From Winogradskyella flava (GTDB lineage Bacteria > Bacteroidota > Bacteroidia > Flavobacteriales > Flavobacteriaceae): a stretch of DNA of 64,000 nt. The stretch covers positions 62,001 to 126,000 of the forward strand of contig NZ_JACLCP010000002.1 in assembly GCF_014243395.1 (NCBI RefSeq), read 5' to 3'. Below, piece after piece: positions 1-9,141 of this stretch. The first letter of the stretch is position 1, and each line of letters starts with the position of its first letter. Under the pieces are notes generated by a model. The model searched no databases, had not been told where the DNA came from, and was given only the letters and a program-made list of their open reading frames with translations. The position numbers and the translations under genes are program-made.

Positions 1-480
1 AGTTCCCTAACCTTGTAACCACTTTTTTCGGCATACATAAGGTACATACGCATAAGCATACTGGCCCAATCACAACTCTCCGTGCCACCGGCACCTGCTG
101 TAATTTGTAAAACAGCACTAAGACTGTCGCCTTCGTCCGAAAGCATATTCTTAAACTCTAGCTTTTCAATAGCAGTTATTGCTTTATCGTAACGAATTTC
201 CACATTTTCGAGTTCGGCTTCGCCTTCTTTAAAGAATTCGTAAATGACCTCTAGGTCTTCATGCAATTCTTTCGCCGTATTAAAATCTTGTACCCAGCTT
301 TTTTTCTCTCGGATGGAGCGCATGATCTTTTCGGCCTTTTGCGAGTCGTTCCAAAAATTAGGGTCAAAGGTTTGTTCTTCTTCGTTGGTAATTTCTATAA
401 GCTTGGCATCTAAGTCAAAGATACTGCCTTAGCTTAACTAGGCGTGTATTGAGATCTTTAATCTGATCTGAGGTTATCAT
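1..480 (-). CDS. prfB: Peptide chain release factor 2, 5' part, with programmed +1 frameshift
   Basis: RF2 recognises UGA/UAA stop codons and triggers peptide release on the ribosome. Only about the first 160 residues are here; the gene runs off the left edge, so the GGQ loop is not visible. The frame beginning at the ATG at 480 encodes 21 residues (MITSDQIKDLNTRLVKLRQYL) and stops at a TGA (417-415). Reading resumes in the +1 frame as DLDAKLIEITNEE and continues to the edge through AGAGGTESCDWASM, a signature of RF2. The slippery site CTT TGA C is that of the classical autoregulatory prfB frameshift, so this is not a broken gene. The segment after the shift contains the family's helical N-terminal domain. 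A TAnnTTTG promoter lies just upstream. Identity is near certain from the motif plus the frameshift. Confidence 0.96.
414..429 (-). promoter_or_regulatory. prfB programmed +1 frameshift site
   Basis: Read on the minus strand: AGG CAG TAT CTT TGA C. The ribosome slips from CTT to TTT and skips one base when RF2 is scarce at the UGA, which makes RF2 synthesis self-limiting (known for E. coli prfB). Compared with the E. coli site, the TAT CTT TGA C core is identical, but the upstream Shine-Dalgarno-like AGGGGG has become AGGCAG, so the stimulatory element looks weakened. Confidence 0.93.
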
Positions 481-496
481 ACTGTAAGTCTTTCTG

Positions 497-504
497 CAAA
501 TATA
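497..504 (-). promoter_or_regulatory. Probable -7 promoter element of prfB
   Basis: On the minus strand this reads TATATTTG, a perfect match to the Bacteroidota -7 consensus TAnnTTTG, 16 bases upstream of the prfB ATG. The -33 element is not obvious. Confidence 0.6.
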
Positions 505-555
505 AGATGTGGTATTAAAGTGCCATAATTTTAAATTGGTTTTTTAGAAATTCCG

Positions 556-563
556 TAGTTTTA
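556..563 (+). promoter_or_regulatory. Probable promoter of the metalloprotease gene
   Basis: TAGTTTTA resembles TAnnTTTG with one mismatch. A TTGG at 536-539 sits at a suitable -33 distance, and the ATG follows 18 bases downstream. Confidence 0.45.
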
Positions 564-581
564 TACATCAAAATTCCAACC

Positions 582-2984
582 ATGAAAAAATTCGCTTTTC
601 TCCTTTGCCTTGTATGCATTGGTTTTCAGATTAATGCCCAGATTCTAAATAAAAAAGATTTAAAAACTTACGAAGGCTTTTTCGATTTCTACTATGAAGA
701 AAGCACGGATAAAATTTACCTAAAGGTTGAAAAACTAAACAAAGAATTTCTTTATGTCAATGCCTTAGCCTCTGGTATTGGAAGTAACGATATTGGTTTG
801 GATAGAGGGCAATTAGGAAATGAGCGCGTGGTGTATTTTAAAAAGGCAGGGAACAAGCTACTGCTGATTCAGCCTAACTTGAAATACCGTGCCAATACCG
901 ATAACGACCTTGAAAAGAAAAGTATTGAGCAAGCATTTGCCAAATCCGTAGTGTTTGGATTTAAAATACTTTCTGAAAAAGACAAGCATTACATTATTGA
1001 TTTCACACCGTTTTTAATGCAGGACACGCATGGTGTGGCTAGTCGCTTAAAACGAAATAAGGAAGGTACTTATAAATTAGATGCATCTAAAAGTGCCTTA
1101 TCTCTAGAACGTACCAAAGCATTTCCCAAAAATGTGGAGTTTGAGGCGATGCTGACGTTTAAGGGGGAACCTACAGGTAGAAATTTAAGGACGGTAACAC
1201 CAACCGCCTCTCTAGTGACTGTGGTTCAGCATCATTCGTTTGTAAAGCTTCCCGATAATAAATACAAACCAAGAGCATTTGATCCGCGTAGTGGTGCGAT
1301 TTCCATGTCGTATTTGGATTATGCCACGCCTGTGCAGGAAGATATTAAGAAGCGCTTTATTATTAGACACCGCTTGGAAAAGAAAAACCCAAGGGCGAAG
1401 CGTAGTGAGGCTGTTGAGCCGATTATCTATTATTTAGATCCTGGTACACCAGAACCAGTGCGTTCTGCCTTGTTGGATGGTGCACGTTGGTGGAATGAAG
1501 CTTATGAAGCCATAGGCTTTAAGGATGCATTTCAGGTAAAGATGTTACCCAAAAATGCAGATCCTATGGATTGTAGATACAATGTGATACAGTGGGTGCA
1601 TCGAAGTACAAGAGGTTGGAGTTATGGTGCAAGTGTGGTGGACCCAAGAACAGGCGAAATCATAAAAGGTCATGTCAGTTTGGGTAGCTTACGGATACGA
1701 CAAGATTTTATGATTGCCCAAGCCTTGATGAATCAACCTTTTGCAGCGCGTGATGATAATTATAAACCGATGTTGGACATGGCCTTGGCGCGTATAAGAC
1801 AGTTGAGTGCGCATGAAGTAGGGCACACCATTGGCTTTACACATAACTTTGCTGCGAGTACCAATAATAGGGCTTCTGTTATGGATTATCCACATCCAAA
1901 GATTGCGCTGCAAGGCGATAATATTGATTTTAGTAATGCTTATGACACGGGCATTGGTGATTGGGATAAGGTCACCGTGGCCTATAGTTATTCTGAATTT
2001 GACAAGAAGACCAACGAGCAAAACGCTTTAAACAACATCTTAAAAGATGCTCATGACAAGGGTTTGCGATTCATTTCAGACTCTGATGCCAGAGCGGCTG
2101 GAGGGGCTCATGCTTTAGCGCATTTATGGGATAACGGCAGTAGTGCAGCTGAGGAATTGAATAATGTTTTGGCATTGCGTAAAAAAGCGATTCAGAATTT
2201 TTCAAAGGATAATATAAAGAGCTATGAGCCGTATTCTGTATTAGAAGATGTGTTTGTGCCCTTGTACTTCTATCATCGTTACCAAACCGAAGCCGCTACC
2301 AAGGTTATTGGTGGGTTGGATTATAATTATGCCGTAAAAGGTGATGGCCAATTGACGGTAAAACCTGTCGCATCGCAACTTCAAAAAGAAACTTTAAGTG
2401 CCGTATTAAACACTTTAAATGCTGAACAGTTAGCTATACCAAAAGAGAAGCTAGTCTTATTTCCACCAAGAGCTTACGGATACAATCGAAGTAGAGAGTC
2501 GTTTAAAGGTAAAACAGGTGTAGCTTTTGATCCGTTAAGCGCAGCGAATACGGCCAGCGACATGACCTTGAAGTATTTGTTGCATCCACAACGTGCAAAT
2601 CGTTTGGTGTTGCAAAAGAGTTTAGATGAGAATCAATTAAGTTTAGAGGATGTAATTAAAGCAATTATTAATTCGTCTTTTGATAAAAGTCATGACAATG
2701 CTTATTTGTCGGAAATACAACATCAAATCAATACCAATGTTTTAAAGTATCTGATGAATTTGGCTGTACATAATGAAAGCTATTTTCAAGTAAAGGCCAT
2801 GGCAAATAAGGCCATTATGGAAATGGCTAAAAAGAAGGTGTCAACAGATGCCGTTAACATACAATATGGATTAATGGTTAAAGCGTTTTACGAGCATCCA
2901 GAGAAATTCAAATTAGAGTCATCGCCAAAGATTCCTGATGGTTCGCCAATAGGCAGTGGTGTTTGTGATTATATGTCAAATTAA
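582..2984 (+). CDS. Secreted zinc-dependent metalloprotease (DUF5117/DUF5118-type, metzincin signature)
   Basis: An 800-residue exported protease. Residues 1-20 are a Sec signal peptide ending in NAQ, so it acts in the periplasm or outside the cell. The zinc site is HEVGHTIGFTH (residues 411-421), the HExxHxxGxxH pattern of metzincins, followed by SVMDYPHP (about 432-439), a plausible Met-turn. The upstream stretch around 275-300 (IIYYLDPGTPEPVRSAL) and WWNEAYEAIGF are typical of the large Bacteroidota family annotated as zinc-dependent metalloprotease with DUF5117 and DUF5118 domains. The C-terminal 350 residues contain the helical DUF part. No T9SS sorting domain is present. The stop codon is followed after 3 bases by the threonine aldolase start, so the two are probably co-transcribed, though I see no functional link. 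Its physiological substrate is unknown. Confidence 0.9.
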   Translation: MKKFAFLLCLVCIGFQINAQILNKKDLKTYEGFFDFYYEESTDKIYLKVEKLNKEFLYVNALASGIGSNDIGLDRGQLGNERVVYFKKAGNKLLLIQPNLKYRANTDNDLEKKSIEQAFAKSVVFGFKILSEKDKHYIIDFTPFLMQDTHGVASRLKRNKEGTYKLDASKSALSLERTKAFPKNVEFEAMLTFKGEPTGRNLRTVTPTASLVTVVQHHSFVKLPDNKYKPRAFDPRSGAISMSYLDYATPVQEDIKKRFIIRHRLEKKNPRAKRSEAVEPIIYYLDPGTPEPVRSALLDGARWWNEAYEAIGFKDAFQVKMLPKNADPMDCRYNVIQWVHRSTRGWSYGASVVDPRTGEIIKGHVSLGSLRIRQDFMIAQALMNQPFAARDDNYKPMLDMALARIRQLSAHEVGHTIGFTHNFAASTNNRASVMDYPHPKIALQGDNIDFSNAYDTGIGDWDKVTVAYSYSEFDKKTNEQNALNNILKDAHDKGLRFISDSDARAAGGAHALAHLWDNGSSAAEELNNVLALRKKAIQNFSKDNIKSYEPYSVLEDVFVPLYFYHRYQTEAATKVIGGLDYNYAVKGDGQLTVKPVASQLQKETLSAVLNTLNAEQLAIPKEKLVLFPPRAYGYNRSRESFKGKTGVAFDPLSAANTASDMTLKYLLHPQRANRLVLQKSLDENQLSLEDVIKAIINSSFDKSHDNAYLSEIQHQINTNVLKYLMNLAVHNESYFQVKAMANKAIMEMAKKKVSTDAVNIQYGLMVKAFYEHPEKFKLESSPKIPDGSPIGSGVCDYMSN

Positions 2985-2987
2985 GAT

Positions 2988-4007
2988 ATGAAAATAGATT
3001 TAAGAAGTGATACGGTTACGAAACCAACAAAAGGGATGCTTGAGGCTATGCTAACTGCTGATGTTGGTGATGATGTTTATAAGGAGGATCCATCAATAAA
3101 CGCCTTGGAAAAGCGATTAGCTGACCTATTTGGCATGGATGAGGCTTTATTTTTCCCTACTGGAAGTATGGCAAATCAAGCAGCACTCAAACTGCATACC
3201 AATCCAGGGGAGCAGGTAATTTGTGATAAATACGCACATATCTATAATTATGAGGGTGGAGGCGCCTCATTTAATAGTGGTATTTCCTGTAAATTAATTG
3301 ATGGTCATAGAGGGATGTTTACAGCAAAACAGGCAGAAGCTTCTATAAATCCACCCGATTTTTACCATAGTCCGCTGACGTCTTTAATCGCTATTGAAAA
3401 TACAACGAATAAAGGAGGTGGTGCACATTGGGATTTTCAGGAGTTAAAACGGATTCGAGACGTTGCAGATAAACATCAATTAGGGTATCATTTGGATGGC
3501 GCAAGATTGTGGAATGCTTTGGCAGAGACCAAAGAACATCCTAAAGATTATGGACAATTATTTGATACCATTTCGGTGTGTTTAAGTAAAGGATTAGGAT
3601 GCCCTATGGGATCAGTACTTATTGGACATAAAGAGCTGATGAAAGGTGCCATTAGAGTTAGAAAAATATTGGGAGGTGGTATGCGACAAGTTGGCTTTGC
3701 AGCAGCAGCGGGTTTGTATGCTCTGGACCATCACTTAGAACGTTTGTCAGAAGACCATAAAAAGGCCAAGGAGATAGGAGGCGTGCTTTCTGGTTTAACG
3801 TCTATCAAAAAGGTAGCGCCTATAGAAACCAATATCATTATTTTTGAATTGCATGATGGTATTGACGAAACACAGTTTCTTAAACGTTTAGAAGAAAAGG
3901 ATATCCAAATAATTGGCATGGGAAGTAATAAGTTACGAATGGTAACCCATTTGGACTATTCGGATGATATGCACAGCAGACTTTTGACAACTTTAAGAGC
4001 TTTGTGA
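2988..4007 (+). CDS. ltaE: Low-specificity L-threonine aldolase
   Basis: A cytosolic PLP enzyme that cleaves L-threonine/L-allo-threonine to glycine and acetaldehyde. The start MKIDLRSDTVTKPT and the following GDDVYKEDPSINALE are hallmarks of the family. FFPTGSMANQAAL (about 55-67) binds the cofactor phosphate, His83 in KYAHIYNYE stacks on PLP, HLDGARLWN (168-176) supplies the Asp that pairs with the pyridine nitrogen, and SVCLSKGLG places the Schiff-base lysine at about Lys201. Length (339 residues) is normal and the gene is complete. It starts 3 bases after the protease stop codon and needs no separate promoter. Confidence 0.95.
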   Translation: MKIDLRSDTVTKPTKGMLEAMLTADVGDDVYKEDPSINALEKRLADLFGMDEALFFPTGSMANQAALKLHTNPGEQVICDKYAHIYNYEGGGASFNSGISCKLIDGHRGMFTAKQAEASINPPDFYHSPLTSLIAIENTTNKGGGAHWDFQELKRIRDVADKHQLGYHLDGARLWNALAETKEHPKDYGQLFDTISVCLSKGLGCPMGSVLIGHKELMKGAIRVRKILGGGMRQVGFAAAAGLYALDHHLERLSEDHKKAKEIGGVLSGLTSIKKVAPIETNIIIFELHDGIDETQFLKRLEEKDIQIIGMGSNKLRMVTHLDYSDDMHSRLLTTLRAL

Positions 4008-4065
4008 TTTTAACAGTTAATCTTTAACATATTAACGATAATATTTAATGGTAATAGCTAATACT

Positions 4066-4073
4066 TATATTTT
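4066..4073 (+). promoter_or_regulatory. Possible promoter of the GT2 gene at 4.1 kb
   Basis: TATATTTT, one mismatch from TAnnTTTG, 21 bases before the ATG in a short AT-rich gap. The -33 element is unclear. Confidence 0.35.
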
Positions 4074-4094
4074 CGTGCTGCCTTATTCAAATAA

Positions 4095-5120
4095 ATGAGA
4101 CTTAGTATCCTTATTTCCATGTACAATGCCAAATCTCATATTGGTAATTGCATAGAAAGTCTTCTGAACCAAAATTTATCGAAAGAAGATTATGAAATCA
4201 TCATCATGGATGACGGTTCTACTGATGACAGCTATTCTATTGTTCAAAATTATCAGGGGAAGTACGGTAACATTAAGCTTTTTACACAAGAAAATTCAGG
4301 CTTATATACTACAAGAAACAAATTATTAAAACTGGCACAAGGTGATTATATATATAATCTCGATTCAGATGATTACATTGTTCATAATTGCTTAAATGAG
4401 TTATTATCTATTGCGGAAGAAAATGATTTAGAAATCATTGGATTTGATACTCTAGAAACTTTCTCTCTGGATTTAACTGGTTTAGCAAAACCAATTAGCT
4501 CATACAAAACTGATCTATGTTCAGGAGTAGAATTTATTGAGAACTATCCAAAATTAAGGCATGAGGTATGGTGGTATTTTACTAAAAGGGAATTTATACA
4601 AAAGCATAAGTTGTTTTTCAATAAGAATGAATACAATGCAGATGTGGTATTTACACTAAAGACACTTTTGCCAGCTAAAAGCATTGGTTATATACCTGTT
4701 TCAATTCACCGTTATGTGCAGACTCAAGATTCTTTAATGAGGAGTGAAAACATGGAAATCGTCATCAATAGATTTGAATATATGCAAATGATGATTTTAA
4801 ATAAAAGTAAGCTAATAATTAATCTTGAAAACAATGATCAGCATTCGGATATTTTGATTGATAATTTAAAGCATAGACGCGATGTTTTTACTTTTTTCAG
4901 TATAATTAATTATATAAGAAATCATTTTAGTTTAGCTTTTATAAGAACAAAAATTGGTCAACTCAAAGCAGTCAATGCGTACCCTGTTAGCAATTTTAAT
5001 AAGTATTCTTTTAATACTCTCTTACATAATGTTGTTTTAAGAGTGATTAATTCTGAGAGAATACTATATGGGTTGATCTATTTGAAGAATCTTTTTGTGA
5101 AAAAATCAGATAAATTATGA
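4095..5120 (+). CDS. Family 2 glycosyltransferase
   Basis: A GT-A fold glycosyltransferase that would move a sugar from a nucleotide sugar to a glycan or lipid acceptor at the cytoplasmic face of the membrane. The N-terminus LSILISMYNAKSHIGNCI is the classical GT2 nucleotide-binding strand. MDDGSTDDS (about 38-46) holds the first Asp pair and NLDSDDYI (about 88-95) the DxD-like metal-binding site. The C-terminal third (residues 200-341) is basic and hydrophobic in patches, with no confident transmembrane helix. It stands alone between ltaE and a convergent gene, so neighbours give no clue to the acceptor. It is rather AT-rich and may have been acquired laterally. Substrate unknown. Confidence 0.85.
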   Translation: MRLSILISMYNAKSHIGNCIESLLNQNLSKEDYEIIIMDDGSTDDSYSIVQNYQGKYGNIKLFTQENSGLYTTRNKLLKLAQGDYIYNLDSDDYIVHNCLNELLSIAEENDLEIIGFDTLETFSLDLTGLAKPISSYKTDLCSGVEFIENYPKLRHEVWWYFTKREFIQKHKLFFNKNEYNADVVFTLKTLLPAKSIGYIPVSIHRYVQTQDSLMRSENMEIVINRFEYMQMMILNKSKLIINLENNDQHSDILIDNLKHRRDVFTFFSIINYIRNHFSLAFIRTKIGQLKAVNAYPVSNFNKYSFNTLLHNVVLRVINSERILYGLIYLKNLFVKKSDKL

Positions 5121-5180
5121 ATGTACAAATGAAGCACTTGCTTTTATGATATCTTTGATTTCGTACAACATTGTTCATTA

Positions 5181-5219
5181 AAAAAGGGGAAACAATACAT
5201 TGTTTCCCCTTTTTTTCTT
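5181..5219. terminator. Bidirectional intrinsic terminator
   Basis: Stem GGGGAAACAA (5186-5195) pairs with TTGTTTCCCC (5200-5209) around a 4-base loop and extends through A-tract/T-tract arms. There is a T-run on one strand and an A-run on the other, so it serves the two convergent genes on either side. Confidence 0.9.
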
Positions 5220-5235
5220 TTATAATGGTATTATA

Positions 5236-6432
5236 TTACCACCACCAGCAATAATGTGCAGGTGGTTCATATTCACATAATTCACCTCCATGGGTACTAG
5301 TTCCGCTTACAACTTCTAGAACACCACGTTTATAACCTGGGCCTATATTTAAATGGCAATCAGTTCTAAATTTAGTATAGTAGCAGTTACCTACAAATAC
5401 GTAAATCCATCTACCAAACGTTCCGTTAGAATTACTTCCAGACACATCAATTTCATCATCCAGACCTACAACACCATCAAATATTTTAGTCGCATAGCAT
5501 GTATTCTCATAGCGCTGGTATAATCTTACTCTGTAATCGTTATGCCAATTCCATTTTAACGTAAGATTATCTACTTTACCTACACAATCGCTACATTCGT
5601 CTGGAGCGACTTCAATTCTAAAGTTAAAGTCAATTAACCAAAGGTGGTCTCCAGTTGTTGGATCAGTTAACCATCCCCAAGTACTAAGGCCGTTAGCACC
5701 AATATTAGAATCGTAATTAGCACCACCTGGACCAACATGTGAACCATAGTTAGGGGTGTTAGGATCATTAGGATCAGGTCTTTGCGTAAGCCCAAAAGTT
5801 CCCTCTTGTACGCAATCTCCACCTGCAGCGATAACTGTACTATTCGCTTCGTCGATCACATAAAAACTCATATCAGCAGAGTTTGAGGCATTCCCAGCAG
5901 TTCCTTCTTTTTTATGTCCACCACCGATAGCTTGCCATTCTGCCCAAGTCTTCTTGTCTTTAAACCAAACGTCCAAGGTTACTGTACAGGTACCAGACAT
6001 TGTTGTTCCAGTTAAACTAGCAGTACCGTCAGCATACTCTGTAAATACTAGATTTTCACCATCTGCTGCACCAAAATAAGTGTGTGCATTAAAGTAATCA
6101 TCTCCATCAGGAGTTTCTGACCACCAAAAGTTCGAAGCAGGTTGTTGAGAACCAAAAGGATCTCTGTCTGCATCAATTACAGTATAAACTTCGTCAATTG
6201 CAACTGAATTACTTTTTGATGCAAAAGTAAACCCAGTGTTTCTTATAGTTTCACTTTCGTCGTTGAACATGAGTTCCTCATCTTCTTCACCGTCAGATAC
6301 AACATTACCTTTTTTGTCGAAATTCAGAACAGCTTTTTGTTCCTCATTGGCCTGTTCCTCAGCAGACTCATTTTGGCATGATGCAAAAATAACGAGCATA
6401 GCCAAAACCATTAGTTTTGAAATTTGTTTCAT
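5236..6432 (-). CDS. Cysteine-rich surface/periplasmic lipoprotein of unknown function
   Basis: I do not recognise a family. The start chosen is the ATG at 6432, because MKQISKLMVLAMLVIFASC is a clean lipoprotein signal peptide with lipobox FASC; a longer frame upstream would bury it. The mature N-terminus is strongly acidic (CQNESAEEQANEEQ, later DGEEDEEL), compatible with export to the cell surface. The middle is Gly/Asn/Asp/Trp-rich and beta-like. Beyond the lipobox there are about nine further cysteines (GTCTVTL, GGDCVQE, DECSDCVGK, ENTCYATK, GNCYYTKFRTDCHLN, GELCEYE), suggesting disulfides. The protein ends in the odd aromatic tail HYCWWW. It is monocistronic, with a good promoter and a shared terminator. 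Confidence 0.75.
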   Translation of the reverse strand: MKQISKLMVLAMLVIFASCQNESAEEQANEEQKAVLNFDKKGNVVSDGEEDEELMFNDESETIRNTGFTFASKSNSVAIDEVYTVIDADRDPFGSQQPASNFWWSETPDGDDYFNAHTYFGAADGENLVFTEYADGTASLTGTTMSGTCTVTLDVWFKDKKTWAEWQAIGGGHKKEGTAGNASNSADMSFYVIDEANSTVIAAGGDCVQEGTFGLTQRPDPNDPNTPNYGSHVGPGGANYDSNIGANGLSTWGWLTDPTTGDHLWLIDFNFRIEVAPDECSDCVGKVDNLTLKWNWHNDYRVRLYQRYENTCYATKIFDGVVGLDDEIDVSGSNSNGTFGRWIYVFVGNCYYTKFRTDCHLNIGPGYKRGVLEVVSGTSTHGGELCEYEPPAHYCWWW

Positions 6433-6467
6433 AATTATTGAATAAGTTAATAGCATTAATAATGAAA

Positions 6468-6475
6468 CAAATATA
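6468..6475 (-). promoter_or_regulatory. -7 element for the Cys-rich lipoprotein
   Basis: Minus-strand TATATTTG is a perfect TAnnTTTG match, 35 bases upstream of the chosen ATG at 6432. It lies inside the longer alternative frame, which supports the shorter start. Confidence 0.65.
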
Positions 6476-6643
6476 GATTTTAACAGTTTCGAAGGTTTTT
6501 TTTTTAGACCAACTACCAATCTATTGGTTTTAAGGGAATTTGTTTGAACCTTATCCTACATTTTTGCAGTTCATAAGGCAAAAAGCTAATAGAAAGTAAT
6601 TAGAAACAATTACTAAAGGATATTTTAAGTTTTAAAATGTCGA

Positions 6644-6967
6644 TTATTTAAACATATCCATGCCAGGAATATTGGGCATACCTTCCTTGGCAACAGCTGC
6701 TATTTCAGTTTCATTAACATTGGTTGCCTTTTCTATGGCTTTATTAAGTGTGAGAATGAGGTAATCCTCTAACATGTCCTTATCTTGTAATAATTCATCA
6801 TCTATGGTGATGGATTTAATGGTTCTATTAGCTGTAATGGTAACCTTAAGTTTTTCATCATTACTAGCTTCATCAATTAAGACCGAATGTAAGCGTTCTT
6901 TAGTTTCTTCAACTTTTCTTTGGGCTTCCTTGAGTTTACCCATCATTCCCATCATATCTCCAAACAT
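6644..6967 (-). CDS. ebfC: YbaB/EbfC-family nucleoid-associated protein
   Basis: A small (107-residue) DNA-binding protein that forms a tweezer-like dimer and coats or bends DNA. The N-terminus [26 protein letters not shown] is the Met/Lys-rich amphipathic helix of the family. The core strands [20 protein letters not shown] follow, then a C-terminal helix ([14 protein letters not shown]) and a Met/Pro-rich tail ([11 protein letters not shown]). In many bacteria it sits with dnaX-recR, but not here: it is divergent from oligopeptidase B. Length and pattern are normal. Confidence 0.93.
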   Translation of the reverse strand: MFGDMMGMMGKLKEAQRKVEETKERLHSVLIDEASNDEKLKVTITANRTIKSITIDDELLQDKDMLEDYLILTLNKAIEKATNVNETEIAAVAKEGMPNIPGMDMFK

Positions 6968-6993
6968 ATTGTGTGTTTTAAATTAATACCGCA

Positions 6994-7001
6994 CAAAATT
7001 A
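6994..7001 (-). promoter_or_regulatory. -7 element of ebfC
   Basis: Minus-strand TAATTTTG, a perfect TAnnTTTG, 26 bases before the ebfC ATG. Confidence 0.6.
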
Positions 7002-7043
7002 CTAAATTGCGCTTCTTTTTTGATTAAATTTTTCATAAAGCTG

Positions 7044-9104
7044 ATGACAAAAAAAACTGGTCTCAAACCACCTATTGCGAAAAAGATGCCACATGAACTC
7101 GAAATGCATGGTGATGTTCGTATTGACAATTATTTTTGGATGAAAGATAGGGAGCATCCAGAAGTTAAGGATTATCTCAATGCCGAAAATGCCTATTGCG
7201 ATTCTCAGATGGCGCATACCAAAAGCTTTCAGGACAATTTATTCGAAGAAATGAAAGCCAGAATCAAGGAAGATGACACCTCAGTACCTTACAAGTATAA
7301 TGGCTACTGGTACATTACTAAATTCGAAAAGGGAAAAAACTATCCGATTTACACCAGAAAAAAAGAATCGTTGGATAATCCTGAAGAGTTGTTGTTCAAT
7401 TGTAACGACATGGCCAAAGGTCATAGTTATTTTAAACTCGCAGGTATTAGTATAAGCCCAGATAACAGTAAAGTTTCTTATGGTATAGATACTAACGGGC
7501 GACGAAATTACACCATCCATTTTAAGGATATTAAAACGGGCGAAGTTGCCGAAGATCAGGTTCCAAACACAACGGGTTCTTCAAGTTGGGGAAATGATAA
7601 CGAAACTTTATTTTATACTAAAAAAGATGAGGTAACACTTAGGGCCTATCAAGTGTATAAGCATAAATTAGGACAGAAAGAAGATGAGTTGATCTTTCAG
7701 GAGAATGATGAAGCATTTGGCACTACGGTATATAAGTCAAAATCGAGAAAATACATCATTATTGCTTGTTACAGCACGCTTACCAACGAGTATCATATTC
7801 TTAATGCAGATCAACCTGATGGTAAATTCGAAGTTTTTCAGCCTAGAATTAGAGGTCTGGAGTATAGCATTTCACATTACAAGGACTATTTCTACATTTT
7901 AACTAACAAGGATAAGGCTACTAACTTTAAATTGATGAAATGTCTCAAAAATCAAAGAGCAATTGATCAATGGGAAGAGGTTATTGGACATAGAGCTGAT
8001 ACACTCATAGAGAATATAGATATTTTTAAGGATTATCTGGTGGTTAGTGAGCGAAGACATGGCCTCAATGAAATTAGAATAAAACGTTGGGATGATACCC
8101 AAGATTATTATCTCCCTTTTGATAATGAGACCTATACGGCTTACACGGGCACAAATGTAGAGTTTGATACGGAATTGTTGCGATATGGCTATAATTCCTT
8201 GACAACACCGGCTTCTGTGATAGCGTTCAATATGCGTACACAGACCAAAAAAATATTGAAAGAGCAAGATGTGCTAGGCGGTAAGTTCAATAAGGATAAT
8301 TATGCATCAGAGCGTATTTGGGCTACTGCAGATGATGGCACTAAGATACCAATGTCACTAGTTTACAGAAAAGGTATTAAAAAAGATGGGACAAATCCAT
8401 TATTGCAATATGCTTATGGGAGTTATGGTTCTACAGTAGATCCCTATTTCTCGACCATAAGATTAAGTTTGCTGGATAGAGGGTTTATTTATGTAATTTG
8501 TCATGCAAGAGGTGGCGAATACCTTGGTCGTAAGTGGTATGAAGATGGAAAATTATTAAAGAAAAAAAATACTTTTTCCGACTTTATAGCATGCTCAATT
8601 CATTTGATCAAAGAACGTTACACATCCTCTAAACATCTCTATGCCATGGGAGGAAGTGCAGGTGGTTTATTAATGGGAGCGATCATCAACCAAGCGCCAG
8701 AATTATATAATGGCATTGTTGCTGCCGTGCCATTTGTAGATGTGGTTACCACGATGCTAGACGATTCCATTCCGTTAACTACAGGAGAATATGACGAATG
8801 GGGTAATCCCAATGATGTCTTATATTATAACTATATGAAATCCTATTCGCCATATGATAATGTAGAAGCTAAAGACTATCCCAATATGCTGGTCACAGCT
8901 GGGTTTAATGATTCTCAGGTACAATATTGGGAGCCTGCAAAATGGGTGGCAAAACTGCGTGATATGAAAAGCGATTCTAATCAGTTATATTTAAAAACTA
9001 ATATGGATGCTGGTCATGGCGGTGCATCCGGGCGTTTTGATAGTTTAAAAGAAGATGCTGAAGAGTTTGCTTTTCTTTTAAACTTAGAGGGTATTTTAAG
9101 GTAA
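7044..9104 (+). CDS. Oligopeptidase B-like S9A serine peptidase
   Basis: A prolyl-oligopeptidase-family enzyme that cuts short peptides, in the classic enzyme after Lys/Arg. The N-terminus PHELEMHGDVRIDNYFWM and the region up to about residue 400 form the seven-bladed beta-propeller that excludes large proteins. The C-terminal alpha/beta-hydrolase domain has the nucleophile in GGSAGGLLMG, the acid in AGFNDSQVQYWEP and the histidine in DAGHGGASGR. No signal peptide is visible, so it is probably cytosolic, although several relatives are periplasmic. I start at the ATG at 7044; an in-frame TTG at 7020 would add eight residues with no support. Length (686 residues) fits oligopeptidase B. Confidence 0.92.
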   Translation: MTKKTGLKPPIAKKMPHELEMHGDVRIDNYFWMKDREHPEVKDYLNAENAYCDSQMAHTKSFQDNLFEEMKARIKEDDTSVPYKYNGYWYITKFEKGKNYPIYTRKKESLDNPEELLFNCNDMAKGHSYFKLAGISISPDNSKVSYGIDTNGRRNYTIHFKDIKTGEVAEDQVPNTTGSSSWGNDNETLFYTKKDEVTLRAYQVYKHKLGQKEDELIFQENDEAFGTTVYKSKSRKYIIIACYSTLTNEYHILNADQPDGKFEVFQPRIRGLEYSISHYKDYFYILTNKDKATNFKLMKCLKNQRAIDQWEEVIGHRADTLIENIDIFKDYLVVSERRHGLNEIRIKRWDDTQDYYLPFDNETYTAYTGTNVEFDTELLRYGYNSLTTPASVIAFNMRTQTKKILKEQDVLGGKFNKDNYASERIWATADDGTKIPMSLVYRKGIKKDGTNPLLQYAYGSYGSTVDPYFSTIRLSLLDRGFIYVICHARGGEYLGRKWYEDGKLLKKKNTFSDFIACSIHLIKERYTSSKHLYAMGGSAGGLLMGAIINQAPELYNGIVAAVPFVDVVTTMLDDSIPLTTGEYDEWGNPNDVLYYNYMKSYSPYDNVEAKDYPNMLVTAGFNDSQVQYWEPAKWVAKLRDMKSDSNQLYLKTNMDAGHGGASGRFDSLKEDAEEFAFLLNLEGILR

Positions 9105-9119
9105 ATCCAAAAAAAATGT

Positions 9120-9127
9120 TACTTTTG
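9120..9127 (+). promoter_or_regulatory. -7 element for the cysteine-synthase-like gene
   Basis: TACTTTTG matches TAnnTTTG exactly and leaves a leader of about 45 bases that contains the hairpin at 9142-9159. Confidence 0.55.
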
Positions 9128-9141
9128 TCAGGTTTTATGTG

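Noticed and set aside
1-480. prfB as a frameshifted pseudogene or sequencing error
   Set aside because: The interruption is exactly at the known CTT TGA C programmed site; the rest of the frame is intact.
7899-8267. Antisense open frame inside oligopeptidase B and similar frames in uvrA, parC and other genes
   Set aside because: Shadow frames in long conserved genes; no independent support.
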